A stretch of DNA of 37,435 nucleotides from an uncultured Pseudomonadales bacterium (GCA_938036875.1 CALHVX010000141.1:1-37435), one strand, 5' to 3'. Shown: positions 26,043 through 33,385, numbered from the stretch's first letter. Numbers and translations: made by a program. Notes: generated from the letters alone by a model not told the origin.

Positions 26043-26057
26043 TAATGTTTATCATTA
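26043..26057. promoter_or_regulatory. Inverted repeat, candidate TetR operator
   Basis: TAATG-TTTAT-CATTA is a perfect 5-bp inverted repeat with a 5-base spacer. It lies in the 182-bp divergent region between the acyl-CoA synthetase gene and the tandem DsbA-like gene whose partner encodes a TetR regulator. Size and symmetry suit a TetR-family dimer. Assignment is by position only. Confidence 0.35.
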
Positions 26058-26118
26058 GCATTGGAATACTTATAGTTATCCAGCGTAGACAAACAAACCA
26101 AAGCCAACGGGACGCAGC

Positions 26119-27441
26119 ATGAACCTAAAAACTCGTATTCGCTCAACCTTGATGCGGCATGCATCCTCGCTTGGCTACCAACAAAAAATCTGCGCCAAAG
26201 CTCGCAAGCGGCGCATCAAACAAGGTCTGCCACCGGTGGTGCACTACTTTCATCAAGTAGACGATCCCTACAGCCATCTTGCCGTGCAAAAACTGGATCA
26301 GCTTGCCGAGCAGTACGCGCTTAAGTTTCAGCCACATCTAGTCTCAGGGCCCGAGGCCGCCTTTCAAGGCAGTCAAGCGCACTTCATTGCGTGGGCATGC
26401 CAAGACGTTGCCAACGTAGCAGCCGCCTACGGCACAACCTTTCCAAGCCCAGCAGGAACACGCCCGGCACCACCAAAATCAACGCAAACTGAACAAGCCA
26501 ACGACCTGCTCAGTCATCACTTAGACCAACCAGATTTCGCCCGCTGCGCACAACAAATCGGTGAAGCGCTATGGCTACAACAACCGTTGCAACCACCAAC
26601 CAATGACCTAACCAAGTCTCCAGCTGGCACTGGGGCGATACAAGCGGGTAATGCACTACGCCAAAAACTCGGCCACTACCAAGGTGCTATGTTCTATTTC
26701 GACGGCGAATGGTTCTGGGGAATTGACCGGTTGCGATTACTCGAAGCACGTCTTCAGCAGGAGGGCTACGCTGCTTCAGGCACATCGGTCTGTGTGCCCG
26801 AGCCAACGCCTACTCGCACCAACCAACTGAATGCTAGCGACGTGCTCGTTGAGTATTTTCCTTCGCTGCGCAGCCCGTACACGGCCATCGGCCATCAGCG
26901 TGTGGTCGATCTCATGGCAAGAAGTGGAGTGACCCTTAAGGTCCGACCAGTGATGCCAATGCTTATGCGAGGCATTCCAGCACCTAGAGCCAAACAGCGC
27001 TACATTATTACCGATTCCGGCCGCGAGGGTCGCGCCCATGGGGCACCTTTGGGGAAAATTGTTGATCCGTTTGGAGAACCGGTGAAACAGGCTTTTGCCC
27101 TGTTCCCCGGAGCCGAGGCTTTGGGTAAACCGATGGAGTTCATTACCGCCTATCTAGCTGGCGCCTGGTTTGATGGGATAGATATCACCACGGCTAAAGG
27201 GTTGCGCCAAGTGGTTAGCAATGCGGGGTTAGACTGGCAAGCGCTAGAACAGGCTACCCAAGAGACCGACTGGGAAGTTATATTAGACAACAATTTGAGC
27301 GACCTGCTCAGCGAAAATTTGTGGGGAGTTCCTAGCTTTAGGGTTTCAGGCGGCAACGCCGAACAAGCTTTCGCCTGTTGGGGCCAAGATCGTATCTGGC
27401 GAGTTGAGGATGAAATTGCAGCAAGAAGCCAAAACCAATAG
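26119..27441 (+). CDS. Tandem DsbA/HCCA-isomerase-like fusion protein
   Basis: A 440-residue protein with two thioredoxin/GST-kappa-like halves of the DsbA/2-hydroxychromene-2-carboxylate isomerase family. The N-terminal half starts near residue 40 (VHYFHQVDDPYSHLAVQKLDQL). The C-terminal half starts near 245 (VEYFPSLRSPYTAIGHQRVVDL), giving the same F-x-x-x-x-x-P-Y pattern, and ends with LWGVPSFRV and AFACWGQDRIW, the typical cis-Pro and 'W-G-x-D-R' segments. Neither half has a C-x-x-C, so it is not a disulfide oxidoreductase; glutathione-dependent isomerase or dehalogenase-type chemistry is more likely. It lacks a signal peptide and overlaps the TetR gene by 32 nt. Substrate unknown. Confidence 0.85.
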   Translation: MNLKTRIRSTLMRHASSLGYQQKICAKARKRRIKQGLPPVVHYFHQVDDPYSHLAVQKLDQLAEQYALKFQPHLVSGPEAAFQGSQAHFIAWACQDVANVAAAYGTTFPSPAGTRPAPPKSTQTEQANDLLSHHLDQPDFARCAQQIGEALWLQQPLQPPTNDLTKSPAGTGAIQAGNALRQKLGHYQGAMFYFDGEWFWGIDRLRLLEARLQQEGYAASGTSVCVPEPTPTRTNQLNASDVLVEYFPSLRSPYTAIGHQRVVDLMARSGVTLKVRPVMPMLMRGIPAPRAKQRYIITDSGREGRAHGAPLGKIVDPFGEPVKQAFALFPGAEALGKPMEFITAYLAGAWFDGIDITTAKGLRQVVSNAGLDWQALEQATQETDWEVILDNNLSDLLSENLWGVPSFRVSGGNAEQAFACWGQDRIWRVEDEIAARSQNQ

Positions 27442-28111
27442 CCACCGCTCACGCAGTGAAGCCACCCAATCTGCGCTGATGCAAGCGGCGGAAAAGCTCA
27501 TTGCTGAGCGCGGTATCGAGAACGTCTCCATTCGCGACATTGTTAGCACCGCTGGCCAAAAGAACGAATCTGCTCTGCAATACCACTTTAAAAACTTTAG
27601 CGGGCTCATTGAAGCGATACAAAGCAAGCGTTCGGAAGAAACCATACAGCATCGAGAGGGCCTGCTCGCTCAATTGCTCAAAACAACCAACAAACCTAGT
27701 GTTCGCCAGCTGTGCGAGCTAATGGTGCAACCTAGCTATGACTTAGCTCGTAGCAAAGTTGAGTACCGCCGCTATATACGCGCCTTTGGACACGAGTTAG
27801 TGCTCGCGGAGAGCTCAGCCTTATCCGTCGCCACCCAACATGGCGCAGGTGGTACCAGTGGGCATCAACTATCCCTGCTGCTTAAAACCGCGCTGCCACA
27901 TCTAGACGCCAAAGCATACCAACGGCGTATGGAAACCGCTGTGCGGTTCTGCTCAGCCTCTATGTATCATCAAGCGCGACAGAAGAATGCCTTTCGCGGC
28001 GATCAAGGAGAGCTGTTTTTTCACAACCTCATGGACTCGCTTGTTGCGCTGCTCAGCGCACCTGAGTCAGCCAAAACAAAATCCCTAGCCAAGGCGATTG
28101 CTCGCAAGTGA
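27410..28111 (+). CDS. TetR-family transcriptional regulator
   Basis: A repressor-type protein of about 233 residues. The N-terminal helix-turn-helix domain is recognisable: ALMQAAEKLIAERGIENVSIRDIVSTAGQKNESALQYHFKNFSGLIEAI, with the usual Y-H/Y-F-x-x-x-x-x-L end. The C-terminal ligand-binding domain (about 80-220) is divergent and contains ELMVQPSYDLARSKVEYRRYIRAFGHE. ATG 27410 lies inside the end of the DsbA-like gene, so the two form one transcript; an in-frame TTG at 27404 is also possible. As the only classical regulator in the catabolic block, it is the best candidate for controlling the divergent acyl-CoA synthetase operon and its own transcript. Confidence 0.92.
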   Translation: MKLQQEAKTNSHRSRSEATQSALMQAAEKLIAERGIENVSIRDIVSTAGQKNESALQYHFKNFSGLIEAIQSKRSEETIQHREGLLAQLLKTTNKPSVRQLCELMVQPSYDLARSKVEYRRYIRAFGHELVLAESSALSVATQHGAGGTSGHQLSLLLKTALPHLDAKAYQRRMETAVRFCSASMYHQARQKNAFRGDQGELFFHNLMDSLVALLSAPESAKTKSLAKAIARK

Positions 28112-28174
28112 ACGCAAGCTCTAGGCATGCACTACCCGGTGGCTTACTATCTAGCCCTTAACCGAGGATAGGTT

Positions 28175-29143
28175 TTGGAAACAGCTCTTTTAGACGCCGG
28201 CGCATTTCTAGCTCAGCACGGCTATCTCATCATTTTTGCCTGGGTGTTCTTGGATCAAGCGGCCTTGCCGTTGCCATCGATACCCCTGTTGATCGCCGCG
28301 GGCGCGCTGGTTGCCACGGGGGAACTAAATTTGGTTGGTGTGGTTGGCACAGCCACACTCGCCGCAATGCTCGCCGATGTGCTTTGGTATCAGCTGGGCA
28401 AACGCGGCGGCGCCAAAGCCATTTCTTATGTGTGCAAACTGTCCATTGAACCCGACAGCTGCGTTACCACCACCCGTAATGCCTTTGGCCGATTTGGTCC
28501 AACAACCATTGTGATCGCCAAGTACCTACCCGGCGTACAAACATTGGCCCCGGCTTCAGCGGGCTTTGTTGGCGCCCCCCTACTCGGCTTTTTGTTTCTT
28601 GATCTGATCGGCACCTTAGTGTTCGTATTGCCCTTCGTCATTGGTGGTTATCTGTTTCAACCCCAACTGCTTGCCGCTATCCAAGGGGTAAGTGATATTG
28701 GTTCTGGCGTTGGGCTTATGCTAATGGGCTTCGTCACCCTCTACCTCATCTACAAGGCCTTTCAATGGGTTCTATTCTTCCGCGGGCATCGCTTAAGACG
28801 GCTCAGCCCTGAAGAGTTGCATGAGCGGCGCGAGCAAGGTCAAGTGCTAACGGTGATAGACCTGCGCCAGCGCTTGGACTACGAGCTACAACCCTTGGTC
28901 ATCCCCGGTGCGCTACGAATCCCCATCACTGAAATTCCACGACGACGCAATGAGGTTCCTCAAGACCTGGATGTCGCTCTGGTGTGTACGTGACCCAGCG
29001 AAGCATCGAGCGCTCGGGTAGCCCTCTATTTACAAAAGCACGGTATCTCTAAAGTCTACCCCGTTGCGGGTGGGATGAACCGCTGGATTGAGCTCGGCTT
29101 GCCGGTAGAAGATGTACCCTTACCTGTAGCTACCGAAAGGTAA
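28175..29143 (+). CDS. DedA-rhodanese fusion protein with in-frame TGA (candidate selenoprotein)
   Basis: A membrane protein of the DedA/SNARE-associated family (about residues 1-205, hydrophobic, with LPLPSIPLLIAAGALVATGEL and KYLPGVQTLAPASAGF) joined to a cytoplasmic rhodanese domain (from about 225, VIDLRQRLDYEL). Translation to the first stop gives 272 residues and ends at ALVCT. The stop, TGA at 28991-28993 (codon 273), is followed in the same frame by 49 more codons to TAA 29141-29143. These read PSEASSARVALYLQKHGISK, then GGMNRWIELGLPVE: a normal rhodanese C-terminus. Relatives usually read C-x-C-P-N-E-A, so TGA replaces the second Cys. Either it encodes selenocysteine, or the gene carries a fresh nonsense mutation or a base error. 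Start is TTG 28175 with GAGG eight bases upstream. Confidence 0.75.
29005..29029 (+). promoter_or_regulatory. Candidate bacterial SECIS stem-loop after the in-frame TGA
   Basis: Bases 29008-29010 pair with 29024-29026 (GAG/CTC). After a C-C mismatch, 29012-29014 pair with 29020-29022 (GCT/AGC) around the 5-base loop CGGGT at 29015-29019. Two further outer pairs (29005-29006 with 29028-29029) follow one mismatch. The apical loop has G at its second position and begins 22 bases after the TGA, as described for bacterial SECIS elements. A competing hairpin exists (28994-29000 with 29011-29018, one bulged C). The structure was paired by eye, without energy calculation. Confidence 0.4.
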
Positions 29144-29166
29144 ACGCCAGGCAAAAACAAGCTTAG

Positions 29167-29808
29167 CTACTCGACCTTGCTGAGTAACCGCCAGATGATC
29201 GCTAAACGCTCTCCCGCACTTTGCGACTCCAGCACCTGCTGCATAAGCCCACTATCAAAGCGCATCACCTGGAAGAGCTTGAAGCTATAGTCGGCCGGCG
29301 TTAGCGCCATCCACTCGGGCAAACCCAGCTCTGCTGCCCGTGCTTCATCTTGAGCGCCGATCAGCTCAAGCACGCGAGCATGAATCGTCGCTTGCAACTC
29401 AGCTTCTTGAACAGGGTCACTTGTGCTTGTCTCGTCCTCAATCGCCTCAGTAGATACAATTCGATAAGGCAGCGACTGCACCTCATCTAGCATGCGTAAC
29501 CTTGAGCTCATGTGAATATTGATCAATATCCGACCATCAGCCAGCGTCTCGATTACCTCACACTGCCCCGCTGAAAACACATCGCGAGGTTTGTAGGTGG
29601 TCTGGTTCGAGCTAAGCGATTGTTCCAGGGTCTGTGTTTTCTTTGGCTGGTGGATCGCCTTCAATACATCGGTAACCGCAATCATGCGCCCGCTGACCTC
29701 ACAGTCTTGAACCATCTGTCGATAGCGCGGTTCAAAAACATGCAACGGCAAAGTAGTGCCTGGAAAGGCAACCAGATCCGGTATGGGAAACAAAGCAACT
29801 TCTATCAT
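29167..29808 (-). CDS. LON N-terminal (substrate-binding) domain protein
   Basis: A 213-residue protein that consists of the LON N-terminal/PUA-like domain without the ATPase or protease parts. The signature is at the start: LFPIPDLVAFPGTTLPLHVFEPRYRQMVQDC. Later FSAGQCEVIETLADGRILINIH and a helical C-terminus (YSFKLFQVMRFDSGLMQQVLES) complete the usual stand-alone bacterial form. It is cytoplasmic and probably binds proteins or peptides; no enzymatic activity is expected. GGGG lies almost against the ATG at 29808, an unusually short spacing, so the exact start is slightly uncertain. It converges on the DedA-rhodanese gene; its stop is 23 nt from the full-length end of that gene. Confidence 0.9.
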   Translation of the reverse strand: MIEVALFPIPDLVAFPGTTLPLHVFEPRYRQMVQDCEVSGRMIAVTDVLKAIHQPKKTQTLEQSLSSNQTTYKPRDVFSAGQCEVIETLADGRILINIHMSSRLRMLDEVQSLPYRIVSTEAIEDETSTSDPVQEAELQATIHARVLELIGAQDEARAAELGLPEWMALTPADYSFKLFQVMRFDSGLMQQVLESQSAGERLAIIWRLLSKVE

Positions 29809-30117
29809 TCCCCACTAGACAACAATTTTGGCCTGCAAGGCAAGCCTTGTTAAACGCTTATGCGCCTAGTGTTGAGTTCGAAACGGAACGCTCTCAATTA
29901 TTGGCTCGACGATTGGGTCATAGTGCCCGCCGTTATATTAACTGTATTAATGTATATATGTACTTATTGAATAATTCAAACCTCTATCCACAAATATGTA
30001 TTAATGTATATATGTATTAATGTACTTATCTACCGCACCCTAATGCTCGGCCCGGAATGCTTGTAATCTAACAATACAGGCATAACATTCACGCTCGGCT
30101 ACAAAGAGAAAAGGTCT
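29809..30117. other. AT-rich intergenic region with divergent promoters
   Basis: A 309-base non-coding gap between the LON-domain gene (minus) and a small exported-protein gene (plus). It holds a short inverted repeat CAAGGC-AA-GCCTTG at 29836-29849 and the AT-rich direct repeats described separately at 29943-30029. No tRNA, small-RNA or coding feature is recognisable. The repeats are far more AT-rich than the surrounding genes. Confidence 0.7.
29943..30029. repeat. Three copies of TGTATTAATGTA in an AT-rich block
   Basis: The 12-mer TGTATTAATGTA occurs at 29943-29954, 29997-30008 and 30013-30024. Copies 1 and 2 are each followed by TATATGTA, so the exact match is 20 bases. Both blocks end in TGTACTTAT (29959-29967 and 30021-30029). 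Block two looks like block one with an internal duplication of TTAATGTA. The arrangement suggests binding sites for a protein, or a degenerate mobile or regulatory repeat; function unknown. Confidence 0.75.
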
Positions 30118-30537
30118 TTGGCTCAACTCAAAGAAAAAAATCGATTTGCGGGCTCATCCCTCATCAAAAGAAGCACCTCCCTACTACTGCTCGGTACCAA
30201 CTTGCTGGCCAGCGTCGTTGCCTACGGCGGTTATGCTGATAATGCCAAGCTTGCGATGATGGAGAACCTACTAGTGTTCACCGATGGAGGGCGCCTCGTC
30301 ACCCTAACCAACAACCATCAACTTCTGCCGACCACCTGCCGCTTTAAAGGCCGAACGAGCTCAAACCGCAAGCTAAGTGAATTGGGACCGATAGATCCAG
30401 TAACCGCCATGATTTGGTACATTGAGACAAGCCGTAAACACCAGGCAAACTACTTGCTCGCAAACGCGCGCTACGAATCGCTTTGGGCCTATCAATGCGC
30501 ATTGCACCCTTCTCCAACCATTCAGGCAGATAGCTGA
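30118..30537 (+). CDS. Small, possibly exported protein of unknown function
   Basis: A 139-residue protein of no family I recognise. The start is TTG 30118 with AAAGG five bases upstream. Residues 17-42 (RSTSLLLLGTNLLASVVAYGG) form a basic-then-hydrophobic segment typical of a signal peptide, with a possible cut after GGYADNA. The mature part has two cysteines (TTCRFKG and AYQCALHP), possibly a periplasmic disulfide, and a helical stretch DPVTAMIWYIETSRKHQANYLLANARYESLW. It lies 44 nt upstream of the GNAT gene and is probably in its transcript, directly downstream of the AT-rich repeats, which may regulate it. Confidence 0.6.
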   Translation: MAQLKEKNRFAGSSLIKRSTSLLLLGTNLLASVVAYGGYADNAKLAMMENLLVFTDGGRLVTLTNNHQLLPTTCRFKGRTSSNRKLSELGPIDPVTAMIWYIETSRKHQANYLLANARYESLWAYQCALHPSPTIQADS

Positions 30538-30581
30538 CCTTCTTAGAAATTTTATGCCACCCCTATTGAGGTGCTCAACTA

Positions 30582-31103
30582 ATGACCAAAGAACCAAATC
30601 ATCCAAAACTTGATATCCGCTTTGAAACAGCGGCAGATATCATCGGCATTCATAAATTAACCCAGCAGGCTTTTCATGGCCGCCCCTACGCAGCAGGTGA
30701 CGAGCAAGAGGTTGTCGACCGACTAAGAGATCGCGGCGCCTTAACCATTTCCCTAGTCGCCTTCGAGGAGGGACAACTCGCAGGCCAAATTACCTTTTCC
30801 CCAGCTGAAGTCACCGACGCATCGGCACCCTGGTTTGCACTGGGCCCGGTATCCGTTATTCCGGAACGTCAAGGTGACGGCATTGGTGCAAGCCTTATCG
30901 CCGCCGGAATCGCAGAAATTGTGAAGCATGGCGCACTGGGATGCATCCTGACCGGCAACCCAACCTACTATCAACGATTTGGTTTTGAAGCCGCGCCAGA
31001 CAACGCACCCACAAACGAGCCCGCAGAATATTTTATGCTCAAACTCTTAGCAGGCTCAAAACCTAGCGGGCGCTTTGCTTTTCATCCTGCCTTCTATGCA
31101 TAA
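30582..31103 (+). CDS. GNAT-family N-acetyltransferase
   Basis: A 173-residue acetyltransferase of the YhbS-like GNAT group that moves an acetyl group from acetyl-CoA to an unidentified amine. Motif A for CoA binding is FALGPVSVIPERQGDGIGASLIAAGI, with the R/Q-x-x-G-x-G/A pattern slightly varied (ERQGDGIG). GCILTGNPTYYQRFGFEAAP is the conserved late segment. ATG 30582 follows GAGGTG; that ribosome site lies inside a 5-bp hairpin (TTGAG-GTG-CTCAA, 30566-30578), which could lower initiation. The stop TAA merges into the terminator of the convergent gene. Confidence 0.93.
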   Translation: MTKEPNHPKLDIRFETAADIIGIHKLTQQAFHGRPYAAGDEQEVVDRLRDRGALTISLVAFEEGQLAGQITFSPAEVTDASAPWFALGPVSVIPERQGDGIGASLIAAGIAEIVKHGALGCILTGNPTYYQRFGFEAAPDNAPTNEPAEYFMLKLLAGSKPSGRFAFHPAFYA

Positions 31104-31134
31104 AAAAAGCGCCGCTGCGTTAGCCTACGGCGCT
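31102..31134 (-). terminator. Rho-independent terminator of the anti-sigma/bactofilin gene
   Basis: Read on the minus strand, AGCGCCG pairs with CGGCGCT (31128-31134 with 31108-31114) around a 13-base loop and is followed directly by seven T residues (31102-31108 region). This is a classic intrinsic terminator for the gene ending at 31179. The T-tract lies on the stop codon of the convergent acetyltransferase gene, so the stem may also stop that transcript. Confidence 0.8.
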
Positions 31135-31178
31135 GTCCATTTTGGCTCGTCAGCCTAAGGCTAACATCGAATCCAATC

Positions 31179-32825
31179 CTAGCTTAACGACGCCTCGGTG
31201 TTACGTTCCGCCAAACCAGCCAACAGTCGCTGCACGATCAAGCCTACGCCTAACACCGTTAAGATAAAGCTCACCACCCCGCCAATGGCCGGGAGGTTGA
31301 CGGCGATGAGGATCACAATCATCCCAACCAAAAGGATCGCAACGTCGCTAGCTTTGTATTTGGTATTGGCCAGAAGCGTTCGCCCCACAAACAGCCCCAT
31401 CACAATTTTGGCTAAGTAAAGAAAGACGACCCAAGCCACCAAAGTCACAAACGAAAAGGGTATGCCTACTAGGGTGAAGGCAATGACAGCTGCCACTATG
31501 GGTAGGCTGATGACCGCAATCAAACCGATGCCGGCGGTTTTTAGGCCTTCAACACCCCCACCAACAGCAGCCGTACGGAATGCCGGGACCAACCACAACA
31601 ACGCCAGGCCAACCAGCAACGCACTGACCAAGCGCGCCAGCTGCCAAAGGTAAAAGGTAACCGTCGTGTAGGGGTTCACATCTTCGAAGCGCTTTGGCAC
31701 ATCCAAAAATTCAACCACACCATCTACCTTGGCACCTGCCGCACGATGAAAGCGGTCTTCACTCTTAATGCGCAACCGAGCGTTGCCAACAACGTGTGCA
31801 TCATCAAGCAACCGGACACGGTTGCCAAAGGCCTCCATATTTTGACCAACCGAACTATTCACCTCAACAATCTCGGCGAAGGAGTACAAATCTTTACCAA
31901 CCGGGCCTTCTATCGCCGCATTGTTACCCGCGATTACCAGGTTACCAGCCACCTCTGACCGGCTATCAACCGATAGCTTTTCACCTGCCACAACCAGGTT
32001 CCCCCCCACACTCGAGCCTTCTAGCTCAAAGGTTGAGCCAGCGCCAATAACAAGCCCACCCACAGAGCCTCGAATGGTCACGGATTCGGCAAAGGCCATC
32101 ACGTTGCCCGAGACAGATCCGTCTATATCTACACGGCGTCCAGTGGCTAATAGATCACCAACGATATTGCCTCTGATCAAGATCGTCTCTGACGCAGCAA
32201 CCAAGGTGTCGTTAATGGTTTCCGTTTCTGCAACGGTTACCACCTCTTGGTCACGGCGCAACTCGATGGCATTGGCAGGGCTGGGTGCAACCACCGACAG
32301 ACCTACAACCACCATCAATCCCACACTCAAAGCTGCCTGGCTCTTGCGGTAGACGGCTAAAAACCAAAGGGTGGTCAGTATCGAAACACAAAGCACAATT
32401 AGACCGAGGTAGGCATCAAACATAGCGGTTCCTTCTTCCAAGTAAACTAGAGCCGTGGCGCTTGCCACTTCGTATAAATCTGGGATGTAGATGGAGGACA
32501 ACCAAGCAACACCGTTCATAACCATCTCTCCAAAAATTGTTTTCCATAAAAATTGAGCCAACCAGATCACCAAACCCGTAGCGATGTTCACCATGGCAAA
32601 TCGAGAGATGCTGGTTGGATAGACAAAAGGCGGTATGGCGGCCGGCGTCTCAAGGGTTTGGCTTTGTACAGCCAAGGTTAAAACGCTTAACTCAGCTGAT
32701 GCTTCTGCAAGCTTGGCTTGGCAGGTAGCACAGCTTTCTAGATGCTGCACCACCATCTGGACTTCGTCTTCAGGCAATGCAGCGTCAGCATGCATAGATA
32801 GCTGTAAGTCGGTTAGGTGGTTCAT
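31179..32825 (-). CDS. Membrane protein fusing an anti-sigma zinc finger to a bactofilin-like polymer domain
   Basis: A 548-residue protein. The N-terminal head (residues 1-40) is an anti-sigma zinc finger with His28-x3-Cys32-x2-Cys35 (QHLESCATC). Three hydrophobic segments follow (about 75-98, 136-158, 162-184). Residues about 200-350 are a repeat-rich beta-helical region (GNIVGDLLATGRRVDIDGSVSGNVMAFAESVTIRGSVGG), like polymer-forming bactofilins. A hydrophobic C-terminal region of about four segments follows, from about 390 to 530. It overlaps the ECF sigma gene by 4 nt (ATGA), so it is the sigma factor's cognate anti-sigma. The combination suggests sensing of envelope or surface-polymer state; inferred. 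A strong intrinsic terminator follows. Confidence 0.85.
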   Translation of the reverse strand: MNHLTDLQLSMHADAALPEDEVQMVVQHLESCATCQAKLAEASAELSVLTLAVQSQTLETPAAIPPFVYPTSISRFAMVNIATGLVIWLAQFLWKTIFGEMVMNGVAWLSSIYIPDLYEVASATALVYLEEGTAMFDAYLGLIVLCVSILTTLWFLAVYRKSQAALSVGLMVVVGLSVVAPSPANAIELRRDQEVVTVAETETINDTLVAASETILIRGNIVGDLLATGRRVDIDGSVSGNVMAFAESVTIRGSVGGLVIGAGSTFELEGSSVGGNLVVAGEKLSVDSRSEVAGNLVIAGNNAAIEGPVGKDLYSFAEIVEVNSSVGQNMEAFGNRVRLLDDAHVVGNARLRIKSEDRFHRAAGAKVDGVVEFLDVPKRFEDVNPYTTVTFYLWQLARLVSALLVGLALLWLVPAFRTAAVGGGVEGLKTAGIGLIAVISLPIVAAVIAFTLVGIPFSFVTLVAWVVFLYLAKIVMGLFVGRTLLANTKYKASDVAILLVGMIVILIAVNLPAIGGVVSFILTVLGVGLIVQRLLAGLAERNTEASLS

Positions 32826-33385
32826 ACAGAGCCCCCTTTTCTGCTGGTTTGATCTTGATCCGGATCTGTTGGAGGGTGCGTTTCAACTAGCACCCCACGA
32901 ACCATTTTCTTCGCTCGAAGTAACAGCACTCCAACGTGGTTGCGGCTAATGTCTAGCTGCACCGCAATGTCGTCGTAGCTCAACTGGTTAAAATAGGCCA
33001 ATACCAAGGGGACACGGTACTTGTCAGGCAAAGTTGCCATGGCTAAGTTCAGCGCATCGGTGTCTTCACGAGCGATCAGCCGCTGCACAACCGGCACATC
33101 AGCAGAGGCTAGATTTTCAAGCTCACCTGCTTCGTCACCAAATAGCTGGTCAGATCGATTCTTAGCACGCAGCTTGTCGATGCAATGGTTGTTGGCGATA
33201 GCGGCAATCCACTGCCAAAACGGTTGCTCCGCGTCGAATTTTCCAAAGCTCTTGTAAGCGCGCATGAAGGTTTCCTGGGTAGCATCCTCTGCCAATTCTT
33301 GAGAAATCAGCAGGCGACGACAAAGCCCAAACACCCTGACGTAATATTCGCGGTATAGAACTTCGAAAGCTTTGTTTCTCGCCAC
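32822..33385 (-). CDS. ECF-type sigma-70 factor
   Basis: A 187-residue extracytoplasmic-function sigma factor. Region 2 is FEVLYREYYVRVFGLCRRLLISQELAEDATQETFMRAYKSFGKFD, with the typical D-A-T-Q-E-x-F element. Region 4 is LAMATLPDKYRVPLVLAYFNQLSYDDIAVQLDISRNHVGVLLLRAKKMV, a good HTH ending in R-A-K. It lacks regions 1 and 3. The start is GTG 33385, with only a weak Shine-Dalgarno motif. Its stop overlaps the start of the anti-sigma/bactofilin gene, so the pair is co-transcribed and presumably autoregulated. A direct repeat of GGCGCCAGA lies upstream. Confidence 0.95.
   Translation of the reverse strand: MARNKAFEVLYREYYVRVFGLCRRLLISQELAEDATQETFMRAYKSFGKFDAEQPFWQWIAAIANNHCIDKLRAKNRSDQLFGDEAGELENLASADVPVVQRLIAREDTDALNLAMATLPDKYRVPLVLAYFNQLSYDDIAVQLDISRNHVGVLLLRAKKMVRGVLVETHPPTDPDQDQTSRKGGSV

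Noticed and set aside
28991-28993. Ordinary end of a 272-residue DedA protein
   Set aside because: The frame continues with a conserved rhodanese C-terminus for 49 codons; a simple stop would leave a broken rhodanese domain. It is kept as the alternative explanation, not the main call.
28994-29018. First hairpin after the TGA as the SECIS
   Set aside because: Its loop starts only 7 bases after the TGA, too close for a bacterial SECIS; the next stem fits better.
29943-30029. CRISPR-like repeats
   Set aside because: Only three short copies, spacing of 54 and 16 bases between starts, low complexity, no cas genes.
31921-32352. Plus-strand reading frame opposite the bactofilin-like gene
   Set aside because: It has no ribosome site and is composed of Pro/Thr-rich residues produced by the complementary strand of a real gene; same for the other antisense frames there.
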